The position numbers and the translations under genes were made by a program. Shown in pieces: positions 17,841-27,400 of a DNA stretch of 64,000 bases; position 1 is the first letter of the stretch, and the number at the start of each line of letters is the position of its first letter. The notes beneath the pieces were generated by a model. It worked only from the letters and a program-made list of their open reading frames with translations. It searched no databases and was not told where the DNA came from. Source of the DNA: CAYXLI01 sp964464925 (GTDB lineage Bacteria > Acidobacteriota > Terriglobia > Bryobacterales > Bryobacteraceae); the NCBI GenBank assembly GCA_964464925.1, contig CAYXLI010000029.1:1-64000 (forward strand). The letters run 5' to 3'.

Positions 17841-19179
17841 ACAAGATGATCAGTTCGAGCTGCGGATTCGGCAGTTCGCCGGGTACGTAAGCGGCGAGGT
17901 TTCGCTCCCGTGCAATGGCCTCCCAAGGGGCTCCGGACTGATTGAGCGAAAAATACTGATAGTTCAGTTTGACCGGAATCGAGGATGGCGGGGATGGGGT
18001 GTGGGTCAGCGTGAGCCCGATGAGAGCCTGCCGAACGAGATGCTCCACGTGGCTGGCCGAACCGACTTTGATGAGTTGTGGCGCCTTGGAGATCAGCTCG
18101 GCCTGATTGACATCGGCATTCACGGCCAGATACATGCGGGTCTTCTGAAAGTATCGATCCTCCGCAATGGAAGCCGCGTAAATAGACGGTTGCACGAGTT
18201 TCAACGGAAGAGCGACGAAGTTGCTCGGAACGACGGTTTCCAGCAGCAGGCGCAACTTCTGATCGAGGTCCGCGAAACAGAACGAGAGGTTGTCATGGTC
18301 ATACAGCGGAAAATCGCGCGGCTGCAGATCCTGAGAGAACGTGGTGAGGGCACCGGCCAGTGCCAGCATGGCGGAGTAGACGCGCTCGGGATGGCCTGCC
18401 TTGGCTTCAAACAAATGGTTTAGCCAGGGGAAATAGGAATTGATCGTGTAAAGGAGCCAGAAGTTCGGGATGTCGGACGCGGTGAAACTGGCGAGCGTGA
18501 GGTTCTTCTGCCTGCGCGTGCCGGATAATTGGCTGCTTTTAGCCGACAGAATCTCCACCAGACGGCGGACGATGGAAACTACGTAGTCGCTGCCCGTGTA
18601 GTCGATCAAGGGAGGGATGAAGGACGTTTCCGCCTGGAACATTCCCGCCTTGGTTCGTTTGATGCGGCCGACGCAAAGGGCTGTTGTTCCCTCTCGTAGT
18701 TCGCTTTTCAAGAGAAAGCGCAGATTCTTGTGTGCGACCTGGATGGGCCGTTCAGCCAAACCGGAATTCTCATCGCGGACAGAAACGGTCTGGACCGAGT
18801 AGCGCGCGTTTCCTTCCGATTGGCCAACCGAGACGTTGATACCCCGTTCGCGGTGCACCGGGATGGCCATGTAAATATCGACCGTGTCCTGATCGGCCTC
18901 GAACACGTCGTCAAGCGGCTTTGCCGGAGGAGCGGCGTCAGCATTCGGGATATCGAAAAGCAGCCCGTCGGGAAAAATGCCAGCGGCGCTGCTGATGGCA
19001 AACGTTCCGGCGGCGAGCTTCGCGTGGTCCAGTTGAAGATGCCGGAATCCGTAGGGACGGAAGTTCAGGGCCTCCAGCCGGAACAGGAGCGAGCTCTCCA
19101 TAAACCGGTCCTGCATCTGGAGATGTTGCGGCGTAAGAAACGTGCCCTTCGACCAGATCACCGGCTGCAGACTCTTCAT
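17833..19179 (-). CDS. tssK2: T6SS baseplate protein TssK (copy 2)
   Basis: 448 residues. The same architecture and opening (PVIWSKGTFLTPQHLQMQD at 6-24) as copy 1, with only moderate similarity elsewhere, so this is an old duplication. The key family features, including the C-terminal HLVRQALIGL-type segment, are kept and the frame is intact. It is a single-gene unit: convergent with the EFTRMF-repeat gene (8-bp overlap) and divergent from the methyltransferase gene across only 37 bp. Whether both TssKs enter one baseplate or serve alternative states is unknown. Confidence 0.93.
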   Translation of the reverse strand: MKSLQPVIWSKGTFLTPQHLQMQDRFMESSLLFRLEALNFRPYGFRHLQLDHAKLAAGTFAISSAAGIFPDGLLFDIPNADAAPPAKPLDDVFEADQDTVDIYMAIPVHRERGINVSVGQSEGNARYSVQTVSVRDENSGLAERPIQVAHKNLRFLLKSELREGTTALCVGRIKRTKAGMFQAETSFIPPLIDYTGSDYVVSIVRRLVEILSAKSSQLSGTRRQKNLTLASFTASDIPNFWLLYTINSYFPWLNHLFEAKAGHPERVYSAMLALAGALTTFSQDLQPRDFPLYDHDNLSFCFADLDQKLRLLLETVVPSNFVALPLKLVQPSIYAASIAEDRYFQKTRMYLAVNADVNQAELISKAPQLIKVGSASHVEHLVRQALIGLTLTHTPSPPSSIPVKLNYQYFSLNQSGAPWEAIARERNLAAYVPGELPNPQLELIILFT

Positions 19180-19203
19180 ATGCTTCTGGATACCAACTAT
19201 ACT
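19175..19203 (+). promoter_or_regulatory. Candidate promoter of the plus-strand T6SS accessory block
   Basis: TTCATA (19175-19180), 17 bp, TATACT (19198-19203). The -35 overlaps the start codon of the divergent tssK copy 2. Transcription would start near 19210, only a few bases before the ATG at 19217, which has no Shine-Dalgarno sequence, so the first message may be almost leaderless. Confidence 0.4.
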
Positions 19204-19216
19204 GCAAGACTAGACG

Positions 19217-20677
19217 ATGCTAAGAACGTTATCGCCAGAAGAAGGCGCCCTTTTGCGCGAATTCCTGTTTGAATCCAACTTCAAGCAGAGCGAGATTCGC
19301 GACCGGTTCTCACTCCGCGAACTGCCGTCGAAGCGGCTTGGAAACCTGCCTCAACTGCTGTATCGCACTCGCGAGCGCACCCGCCTGTCCACATTGTTGC
19401 GGTGGTTCTTTCTCGGCACCGCCGTTGACGAGGATACGGCAAGAGAACTAATTCCGGAGAACATCTTGCGGATTCTGCTGGATTGCGGGCTGCTGTCGCT
19501 TACGGATGGCCAATTTCAATCCCCTGTGATGCTGGCGCCGTTCGAGGATTTGCTGGTGGCGTCCGATCCGCTGGCCGTCTCGGAGGCGCCGGGCCATGCG
19601 GACCTGGTTCTCTGGCCGAATCCGACGACCTGGCTTCTCTGGCGGTTTACGATTCGGAAGCCGTTCGAGTCTGTTCTGGATTTGGGCACCGGCAACGGCA
19701 TTCAGGCGCTGCTGGCGGCGAACCACGCGAAGCACGTGGTTGCGACGGACTTGAATGCGCGGGCGGTGGTGTTCAGCAAGTTCAATGCCTGGCTGAACGG
19801 GCTGGAAAATATCGAATGCCTGGAAGGCGACACTTATGGGCCCGTGAGAGACCGCAAGTTCGATCTGATTGTGAGCAATCCGCCGTTCTTCGTGAGTCCC
19901 GTAAATGAAGATCTGTTCTGCGATAACGCGATGGAGTTGGACCAATACTGCCGCAGAGTGATACGCGAAGGCGCCGAGCGGCTGAATGAAGGCGGATACC
20001 TGCAGGTGCTGTGCGAGTGGGTTCAGGTAAAGGGGCAGAATTGGGCGGAGCGTATCGGGGAGTGGGTGCAGGGAACGGGATGCAATGCCTGGGTGATCAA
20101 GGGCTACAGCGAGGAACCGGCACGGTACGCGCAAAAGAGGATCCGCGAGAAGTCAGCCGGAACCATCGATAGCAACGTGTTCTCCGACTGGATGAACTAC
20201 TATCTGTCGCGTGACGTGGAGATGGTTCACGGCGGACTGATCGGACTGCAGCGCCGCTCCGGCAATAACTGGATGCGGGTGGACGAACTCGGAGCCACGC
20301 CGAAGACGCCGTTCGGAACGGCTATCCTGCGGGGCTTTGAAGGCCGTAATTTTCTCGAGGCACATCCGGAGGATTCGGATCTGTTGGGTGTCAAGCCGAA
20401 GCTGGTGGAAGAGATTCGAATGGATCAATCTTTTGCGGTGGAGGAAGGCCGCTGGCAATCTACCTCGCTACGGCTGGTTCTGACCGATGGACTGCCATTC
20501 TCGTTTGCGGTTCAGCCGACGGTTGCGGAGTTCCTCGCGCAGTGTGACGGCAACCGTACGTTGGATGAATTGGTGGAGAGCCTTAGCGCGACGGTGAATG
20601 CTCCTTCGGAGCAGGTGCGGCGGGAATGCGCGGGCGTGATCCGCCGCCTGATGGAACGCGGGTTCGTGACGGTGTGA
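19217..20677 (+). CDS. Class I SAM methyltransferase (HemK/RlmG-like) with C-terminal winged-helix-like domain
   Basis: 486 residues in three parts: a helical N-terminal domain (1-145), a Rossmann methyltransferase with the SAM loop DLGTGNG at 155-161, Asp178 for the ribose and NPPFF at 221-225, and a C-terminal domain (about 415-486) with a PqqD/winged-helix-like pattern. NPP[FY] enzymes methylate amide or ring nitrogens of glutamine, adenine or guanine; the substrate here is unknown. It leads the plus-strand block, 30 bp before the caspase-like gene. Its place in a T6SS locus is unusual and may mean modification of a T6SS protein, but simple neighbourhood is possible. Confidence 0.8.
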   Translation: MLRTLSPEEGALLREFLFESNFKQSEIRDRFSLRELPSKRLGNLPQLLYRTRERTRLSTLLRWFFLGTAVDEDTARELIPENILRILLDCGLLSLTDGQFQSPVMLAPFEDLLVASDPLAVSEAPGHADLVLWPNPTTWLLWRFTIRKPFESVLDLGTGNGIQALLAANHAKHVVATDLNARAVVFSKFNAWLNGLENIECLEGDTYGPVRDRKFDLIVSNPPFFVSPVNEDLFCDNAMELDQYCRRVIREGAERLNEGGYLQVLCEWVQVKGQNWAERIGEWVQGTGCNAWVIKGYSEEPARYAQKRIREKSAGTIDSNVFSDWMNYYLSRDVEMVHGGLIGLQRRSGNNWMRVDELGATPKTPFGTAILRGFEGRNFLEAHPEDSDLLGVKPKLVEEIRMDQSFAVEEGRWQSTSLRLVLTDGLPFSFAVQPTVAEFLAQCDGNRTLDELVESLSATVNAPSEQVRRECAGVIRRLMERGFVTV

Positions 20678-20707
20678 AGATCCATGGAACGTTTTGAGAG
20701 GTGTACG

Positions 20708-22786
20708 ATGCGCGAGTTTCTCCTGGTGAGTGCGATGTTGTGGGCCTGCACCGCTTCCGGGCAGCAGTCGCCGCAACAGCCCGGCGGGGGATTCGCCGTC
20801 AGGCCGGGGCGGCCTGTTGACCTGCAGAAACAGGTGCAATTGCCTCGTGGTTACGCGCTAGTGATCGGAATCGGGAAATACAAGAACCTGGGTGGAGCCG
20901 GCCAGGACCTGCGATTTCCGGAGTCGGATGCCGAGGCGGTGTCGCGCGTGCTGATCAGCAAAGAAGGCGGCAATATCGAACCGGAGAATGTGAAGAAGCT
21001 CATCGGCAAGGATGCGACGCTTGCCAATGTGCGGGCAGCGCTGGAAAATTGGCTACCTGCGGTGGCGCAAGAACAGGATCGCGTGATCGTCTACTTCGCG
21101 GGCCATGGACTGGTGGCGGACGGGCGCGGCTACCTGGCTCCGTATGACGTAGATGTTTCGAACCTGGCCGCGACGGCTTATCCGATGGATCAGCTCGGGA
21201 ATATTCTCTCCAATAAGGTTAAGGCAAAGTGGAAAGTGCTTTTAACGGACGCCTGCCATTCGGCCAAGATTACGGCTGAATCGACGCAGCAGGCGGTTTA
21301 TAACGCAGTCAGCAAGCTGCCATCGAAGTTTCTTACCTTAAATTCGAGCCGGGAGCAGGAGAGCAGCTATGAGGATCCGGCCCTAGCTACGGGATATGGA
21401 GTGTTCTCGTACTTCGTGATTCAAGGGTGGATGGGAAACGCGGACGTAAACCCTCGCGACGGAATCGTGACCGCCGATGAGCTGGTGGAATACGTCCGCC
21501 GCGAAGTGAAGGTTTACGCGCGTCAGAGAGGGAGCGACCAGACGCCGACGGAACACGGCGGCGACTTCCCTGACGACATGCTGCTCGGTTTCAGCCCGCA
21601 GAGGAGACAGCAACTCGCCTCGGCGGGCGGCGCGGGGCTCGCAGACGGCGTTCTGGTGATTGAGGTGAATCTGGATAATGTCGAAGTCTATGTCGACGAC
21701 AAGCTGATCGGAACCGCCAGTCCGGGAAAGAATCTGGAAATCCCGGGGCTTTCTAGCGGCCAGCATGTGATCAAGGGTGTGCGGTTGGGCTATGATCCCG
21801 TCTCCAAAGAAGAACTTGTGTCTCCGGGCGAGCGCCGCACAGTGACGCTGCGGATTCAGTACGCGCGCCGGATCAAGAAGACGGCGCAGGATCTGTATCA
21901 CGAGGGGCGGGAAATCTTCAAGCGGCGGAAGTCAGAGGCCGACCTGAAGAGAGCGGCTTCGCTGTTCGAGCGCGCGCTGAAGGAAGACGATAAGTACAGC
22001 GCCGCCGCCCTGGAACTCTGCCGGACTCTGCAGCAACTCAACGATACCGATATCGCGAAGAAGGCATGTGTCCGGGCGGTCGATCTAGATCCTGACTATG
22101 AAGAGGCGCGCACGCAACTCGGGGCAATTCTGATTGAGGCCGGGGATACGAAGGAAGCCATTTCACAACTGGCGATGGCGACTACGCAGAATAAACAGGA
22201 TCCGATCGCGCATGCCCTGCTGGGCGAGGCGTTTCTGCTGACCGAGAGTTATGACAAGGCGGAGGAGGCTGCGTCTAAAGGAATTTCTGTATCGCCGCAA
22301 TATTCGTATGCGTATCTGGTGCGTGGGGACGCGAGGCGGTTTCAAAAGCGCTACAACGAAGCGCGGGACGATTACTCGCAGTATCTGAAGCTCGATAACT
22401 TCGACGCACGCTTTTACGAGTGGATTCCGTATCTGATCGGAAGCGGACTAAGTAAAAAGAGTGCGGGTTACAAGGCGATTTACAAGAATCAGCGGTCCAG
22501 CGCGTTTTTTGGACTCTGCTGGTGCGAGATGTCTCTGCATAACTTCAACAAAGCAAGCGAGTACTGTGAAAAGGCAGTTTCGATTGATGCAGAGGATGGC
22601 GTTGCGCAGAACCTGCTAGGGACTGTATATCTGGAGCTGTTCAACCGGGACAACCGCCGGTCGGATTTGCTCAAGGCGAAGCAGAGCCTACAACTGGCCG
22701 TCAAACTTATGCCGGATTCGACGCTCGCCGCGGAAGCCAAGGCCAATCTGAAGGGTATCGAAGAACTGCTGCCGCGCGTAAAGTAA
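20708..22786 (+). CDS. Secreted caspase-like (C14) protease with PEGA and TPR domains
   Basis: 692 residues from the ATG at 20708, chosen over 20684 because GAGAGG lies just upstream and a signal peptide starts there. The caspase fold spans about 46-300, with the dyad His133 (YFAGHG) and Cys183 (TDACHS) both present. A PEGA-like beta-domain follows at about 318-385 (VEVYVDDKLIG), then TPR repeats from about 395 to the end. Bacterial caspase homologues (orthocaspases and relatives) usually cut after basic residues; the substrate here is unknown. The signal peptide places it in the periplasm or outside. A homologue with both catalytic residues lost is at 33571-34677. Confidence 0.88.
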   Translation: MREFLLVSAMLWACTASGQQSPQQPGGGFAVRPGRPVDLQKQVQLPRGYALVIGIGKYKNLGGAGQDLRFPESDAEAVSRVLISKEGGNIEPENVKKLIGKDATLANVRAALENWLPAVAQEQDRVIVYFAGHGLVADGRGYLAPYDVDVSNLAATAYPMDQLGNILSNKVKAKWKVLLTDACHSAKITAESTQQAVYNAVSKLPSKFLTLNSSREQESSYEDPALATGYGVFSYFVIQGWMGNADVNPRDGIVTADELVEYVRREVKVYARQRGSDQTPTEHGGDFPDDMLLGFSPQRRQQLASAGGAGLADGVLVIEVNLDNVEVYVDDKLIGTASPGKNLEIPGLSSGQHVIKGVRLGYDPVSKEELVSPGERRTVTLRIQYARRIKKTAQDLYHEGREIFKRRKSEADLKRAASLFERALKEDDKYSAAALELCRTLQQLNDTDIAKKACVRAVDLDPDYEEARTQLGAILIEAGDTKEAISQLAMATTQNKQDPIAHALLGEAFLLTESYDKAEEAASKGISVSPQYSYAYLVRGDARRFQKRYNEARDDYSQYLKLDNFDARFYEWIPYLIGSGLSKKSAGYKAIYKNQRSSAFFGLCWCEMSLHNFNKASEYCEKAVSIDAEDGVAQNLLGTVYLELFNRDNRRSDLLKAKQSLQLAVKLMPDSTLAAEAKANLKGIEELLPRVK

Positions 22787-22823
22787 CCACCGAATTCAGG
22801 TTTTCCGATTCCGGGTTATCGAG

Positions 22824-22829
22824 TATACT
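22824..22829 (+). promoter_or_regulatory. Candidate -10 element before the Ig-like membrane protein
   Basis: TATACT at 22824-22829 in the 75-bp gap after the caspase-like gene. Only a weak TTTTCC stands 17 bp upstream as a -35. Transcription from about 22836 would exclude the ATG at 22838 and supports the start at 22862. Confidence 0.3.
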
Positions 22830-22861
22830 AAACGGGCATGATTGCCGCAGGGGGCCCAGGA

Positions 22862-23425
22862 ATGACCAAGATACGTGCGATATTGTCGAAGTTCTGCTGC
22901 TGTCTCCTGCTTACTTCTCAATTCTGCGCACTCGCGCAGGAAGCCTCTCCACAAGAGCCACCGAAATTTACGATCAACATTGTGCGCGGCAATGACGCCC
23001 AGAACAATTTGAAGAAGGGGCGTGCCACCTCTGAGGTGGTGGTCGAAGTTCGTGACAGAAACGACAAACCGATCGGCGGTGCGATCGTTACCTTCACGCT
23101 TCCCAGAGGCACCGGAGGCGTTTTCCCGAACGGTTCCCAGACGGCAGTATTGAATACGAACGCGAATGGGCAGGTTGCCGCCACTTTCAAGCCGCAGGGA
23201 GTTGGGCGCTTCGATATCGATGTGAGCGTCAACTCGCAGGGGCAGACACTTTCCACGAAGGTTACGCAATCGAACCTGGCGGCAGCGGCGGGTGCGGGTA
23301 TCGGATTGGGAACGGCGCTGGTGATTGGAGCCGCGGCTGCGGCGGCTGTGGCTGTAATCTTGGTGAAGACGATCGGCGGCGATAAGAAGACGAATGTGTC
23401 GCTGGGATCGCCGCGCATTCCCTGA
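22862..23425 (+). CDS. Ig-like (Big_1-type) protein with C-terminal hydrophobic helix
   Basis: 187 residues from the ATG at 22862, with a GGGGG about seven bases upstream; 22838 is a longer alternative. A signal peptide (CCCLLLTSQFCALAQ) is followed by one bacterial Ig-like domain (about 40-120: VVVEVRDRNDKPIGGAIVTF, NANGQVAATF), the kind found in invasins and other surface proteins. A Gly/Ala-rich hydrophobic helix (about 140-165) and a short polar tail follow. It would sit in a membrane with the Ig domain outside the cytoplasm. It lies 40 bp before the beta-propeller gene. The role is unknown. Confidence 0.75.
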   Translation: MTKIRAILSKFCCCLLLTSQFCALAQEASPQEPPKFTINIVRGNDAQNNLKKGRATSEVVVEVRDRNDKPIGGAIVTFTLPRGTGGVFPNGSQTAVLNTNANGQVAATFKPQGVGRFDIDVSVNSQGQTLSTKVTQSNLAAAAGAGIGLGTALVIGAAAAAAVAVILVKTIGGDKKTNVSLGSPRIP

Positions 23426-23464
23426 GCTTACTGGTCACTTTTTACCTGGTTCGGAAGGATGAAC

Positions 23465-24478
23465 ATGACGACTCGATTCGGGTGGCTCTTCATTTTGGCA
23501 GCGGCAAGTGGAGCGCTCGTTGCAGAAACTCCGGTGGGCGTTCCAAGGAAGCTGGAGGCGAATACAGCCAGGCCACAGGTACCGGTGTTGGGGTATGTCA
23601 AGACGGCTTCGCCTCTTACGCTTCGCCCTGTTACCGGCGTACCCGGAGCTGTGGTTCTGGGCGATATGATTCCGCTGCCCGACCGGGCGACAAACCTGGT
23701 TGTGGCCGAGGGCCAGCAGTACGCGATCGTCGAACGCAGCGGCGAGCCGTCCATAGCCATTCTTCGCCTTGAGGCCGGGACAGCCGCCGACCTGCAGGCC
23801 GTTCCGGGAGCCCTGCCGCATTGGGACCTCGTGGCGTTCAGCACCGGCGGATCATTTGCGGTTCTCTATTCGGGCGCGGACCGGCGCATGCAGGTTCTGG
23901 GCGGGCTGCCTTCGGAGCCGCAAGTGGTGCGCAACGTGGATCTGGGGACATCCAGCGATGCTCCGGTTTCGGCACTGGCGGTGAGTGACGACGGCAGTAG
24001 CGTGGCTGCCGGAACGTCGGATGGAAGCAGCGGCTCTGTATGGTTACTACCGGCGTCTGACCCGGTACGGAAGCTATTGAGTGCATCCGTTCCGTCTGCG
24101 TTGCGGTTTCTTGCACGGAGTCAGGACATTCTGATCGGGGATAGAGGGTCGAAGCAGGTGACTCTTCTGAGCGGAGCCGCGCGCCTGATTGCCGGAGAAG
24201 CGCAAGGGGTAAATGCTCCGATAGACATGGGGATCTCGACGGACGGCCAGCGCGTGTGGATCGCAGATGCAGGAGCGAATTCCCTGCTCACTGTGCAGCT
24301 CGATTCGGGAGCGATCACAACGGAGGTTTGTCCCTATACTCCCGCGAGCCTACAGAGACTCGAAGGCAAACCGGTCTTCCTGATTGCGGCACAGGATGGG
24401 GACGGAGCGGGGTTGTGGGCGCCGGAGACGGCAAACGTGCATGTATGGCGTCTGCCGGTGGGCAACAGAGTTCAGTAG
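23465..24478 (+). CDS. Secreted beta-propeller-like protein
   Basis: 337 residues from the ATG at 23465; GGAAGG at 23453-23458 fits this start and not the ATG at 23459. A signal peptide (WLFILAAASGALVAE) is followed by weak repeats with strands such as VSALAVSDDGSSVAAGTSDG and DMGISTDGQRVWIADAGANSL, which look like YVTN/WD-type propeller blades. There are no catalytic motifs. It ends 12 bp before the next gene, so the two are co-transcribed. Possibly a binding partner of the large secreted protein downstream; that is inference from position only. Confidence 0.72.
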   Translation: MTTRFGWLFILAAASGALVAETPVGVPRKLEANTARPQVPVLGYVKTASPLTLRPVTGVPGAVVLGDMIPLPDRATNLVVAEGQQYAIVERSGEPSIAILRLEAGTAADLQAVPGALPHWDLVAFSTGGSFAVLYSGADRRMQVLGGLPSEPQVVRNVDLGTSSDAPVSALAVSDDGSSVAAGTSDGSSGSVWLLPASDPVRKLLSASVPSALRFLARSQDILIGDRGSKQVTLLSGAARLIAGEAQGVNAPIDMGISTDGQRVWIADAGANSLLTVQLDSGAITTEVCPYTPASLQRLEGKPVFLIAAQDGDGAGLWAPETANVHVWRLPVGNRVQ

Positions 24479-24490
24479 GGTAAACAGGCG

Positions 24491-27400
24491 ATGCGCATCC
24501 GAACAGAAAATAAAATAGCCGTTCGCTCCATGTTGTGGTTCGCTCTCGTTGTCCTTTTGCTCTGCCGGCCGACGCACGCTCAGAGCGTGACGGAATACGC
24601 ATTGCCGGCGAGCGGCAGCGGTCCTATCGGGATTACCGGCGGAAGTGATGGCGGGTTCTGGTTCACGGAATTCAGCGCCAATAAGATCGGCCGGATTTCG
24701 TCTTCCGGTGTAATTACCGAATATACGATCCCGACGCAGAACTCAGGCCCTACCGGAATCACGCTGGGGCCGGATGGTGCGCTCTGGTTTACTGAACGGC
24801 TGGTTGCAAAGATCGGTCAGATCACTACGGGCGGCGTAATCACGGAATATCCGCTTCCATCGGCAACTTCGGCGCCGATGGGTATTGTTACGGGACCTGA
24901 TGGGGGTTTGTGGTTTACCGAATTCAGCGGCAACAAGATTGGGAGGTTCGGAACGGATGCGGTAATTACCGAGTTCTCCATTCCAACGCCCGCGAGCCAG
25001 CCGACGGCAATCACGGTGGCCTTCAATTCTCTATGGTTCACGGAAGCAAACGGCAATAAGATCGGACGCATCACCACGGCTGGAGTGATCACGGAATTCC
25101 CCGTTCCCGTGGTCGCCTCATCCCCGAACAGCATCGTCTTGGGCGTCGACCAGGCGCTGTGGTTTACGGAGGCGACCGGGAACAAGATCGGCCGCATCAC
25201 AACGGCCGGAGCGATTACGGAATATTCAGTGCCCACGCAGGGGTCGCGGCCGACAGGCATCGCCAGCGGAAGCAACGGTGGGCTCTGGTTCACCGAAACC
25301 CAGGGGAACAATATCGGGCAGATTAGCCTTTCCGGCACGATTACCGAGTACCCGATTCCCACGCAAGGCAGCCAGGCTACCGGAATCGCCGCTTCGAACG
25401 GAGCCCTTTGGTTCACCGAGCAGGCAGTAGGACGGATCGGCACCATCACTCCCGCTCCGTTGAAAATCACGAACACATGCCCTGCGCCCGTGGGCGTTGC
25501 AGGCTTGCCTTATTCACTAAACATGTCCGCAACAGGCGGTATTGCGCCTTACGGACCGTGGACTGTGACAGGCGGTTTCCTGCCTGCAGGGGTAACGCTC
25601 AACTCGCAGACTGGCGTGATCAGCGGCAGCCCGACGGACGCGGGCACCTATCCGGTCACTATCAGCATTTCCGATAATGCGCAGGCTCTTGTGGACGCCC
25701 CGCCTGCAACCGCGACCTACAGTTGCAATATCGTGATCGCTGCTCCCCTGGTCCCGACGGCACCTTGCCCGGCACTTGCGGGAACATTGCGAGCTCCTTA
25801 TTCCTTCCCAGTGACGGTATCCGGCGGTTTGGCGCCGTTGACGTGGGCTTTGCAAAGCGGTGCGCTGCCTCCGGGGCTCACGCTCAATCCGCAGACTGGT
25901 GAGATCAGTGGTGTGCCTACGGCGACGGGCAGTTACTCTCTGACGGTGAGGATCACGGATAGTAGCGGCCTGCAGTTTGCTGTGTATAGCTGTGCCATCG
26001 TGATTGCGCCGCCGCAGCCGCTTGCGATTGCGGCCACTTGTCCGGCGGCCGGCGGAGTGCAAGGAGCGCCCTATTCGTTCGCTGTTTCGGCAGTCGGCGG
26101 CCGCGTTCCATTGAGCTGGGCGCTGACAAGCGGTTCCTTGCCGCCCGGCTTGACGTTGAACGCAACGAACGGCCTGATCACAGGGATCCCAACGGCTTCC
26201 GGCACGTACCCGATCACGGTGAGAGTTACTGAGAGCGCCCCTCTGAATACAGTCGCTGTTTTTCAACCTGCGACTGCTGACTATACCTGCTCCATTGTGA
26301 TAGCGCCCGCATTGTCGATCACGACAGCGTGTCCCGGACCGATCCCGCTGAACGCGCCGTATTCGCTGACCATCGGCACAACGGGTGGCCAGGGCCCACG
26401 GACGTTCACATTGGTAAGCGGAACTTTGCCGCCCGGTCTTACGTTGAATCCCTCCACGGGCGTAATCAGCGGCACTCCCACGGCGACCGGTTCTTACCCC
26501 ATAGCCATCACGGCCGCGGATAGCAGCACGTCAGGCAATCGGGTGTTACCGACGTTCACCTGCACCATCGTCGTGAGTATCGCTTCGCTCACGATCACGG
26601 CGCCCTGCCCCGCAACGGCGGGAATGCAGGGCACGTCTTATTCATTCCCTATCACGGCCACCGGAGGACAGGGGCAGCTCACATGGACGCTGACAAGCGG
26701 CACGCTACCGCCAGGACTTACCCTGAACACTTCAACGGGCGTGATCAGCGGCACGCCGGCTAAATCGGGAGCTTACCCGATCACGGTACGAGTGAACGAT
26801 AGCGCGAACGGATCGGCCACCTACACCTGCAGCATCGGAATCAGCCCACCGGTCAACACGTCGGAGCTGTATTACATCGTGGACCAGGGCAGAGTGCTTA
26901 CGATGTCGGTGGACGGCACGGTGATGGCACTGTTCGCGACGGTTCCAGGAGCTTATGGAAGGCCCGTGATCGACAGTGCAGGAAATGTTTACGTCGCAAA
27001 GACGGGCTCGCCGGCGGGGGTAATCAAGATAGCACCCTCGGGTGCGGCCACGACATTCTTCAGCGGTAGTCCGCTCGTAAATCCCGTCACACTCGCGATG
27101 GATGCGGCAGGAAATATTCTCGTTGGCGACAATGCCGCGGACGCTCTATTCCGTATCGCCAAGGATGGAACAACCATCACCCAGGTAGCCAGTTTCCCGG
27201 TGCCGTCTCCAAACGAAGCGCAAAGCATTTCGATCGTAGCGGATCCGGCGGGCAATTACATTGTCAGTTCGGATGAGGCGGGCCAGGGGAAGATTTATTC
27301 AATTACGCCGGCCGGCGTGATTTCGACCATTCTTAGCGGCTCGCAAATTCAGAAGATGAGCGGACTGGTGTACAGGGCTGCGACCGACGACTTCGTAGTC

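Noticed and set aside
22862..23425. Candidate TssJ among small exported proteins of the locus
   Set aside because: It has an Ig-like domain and a C-terminal membrane helix, and the signal region has no good lipobox (SQFC); not TssJ-like.
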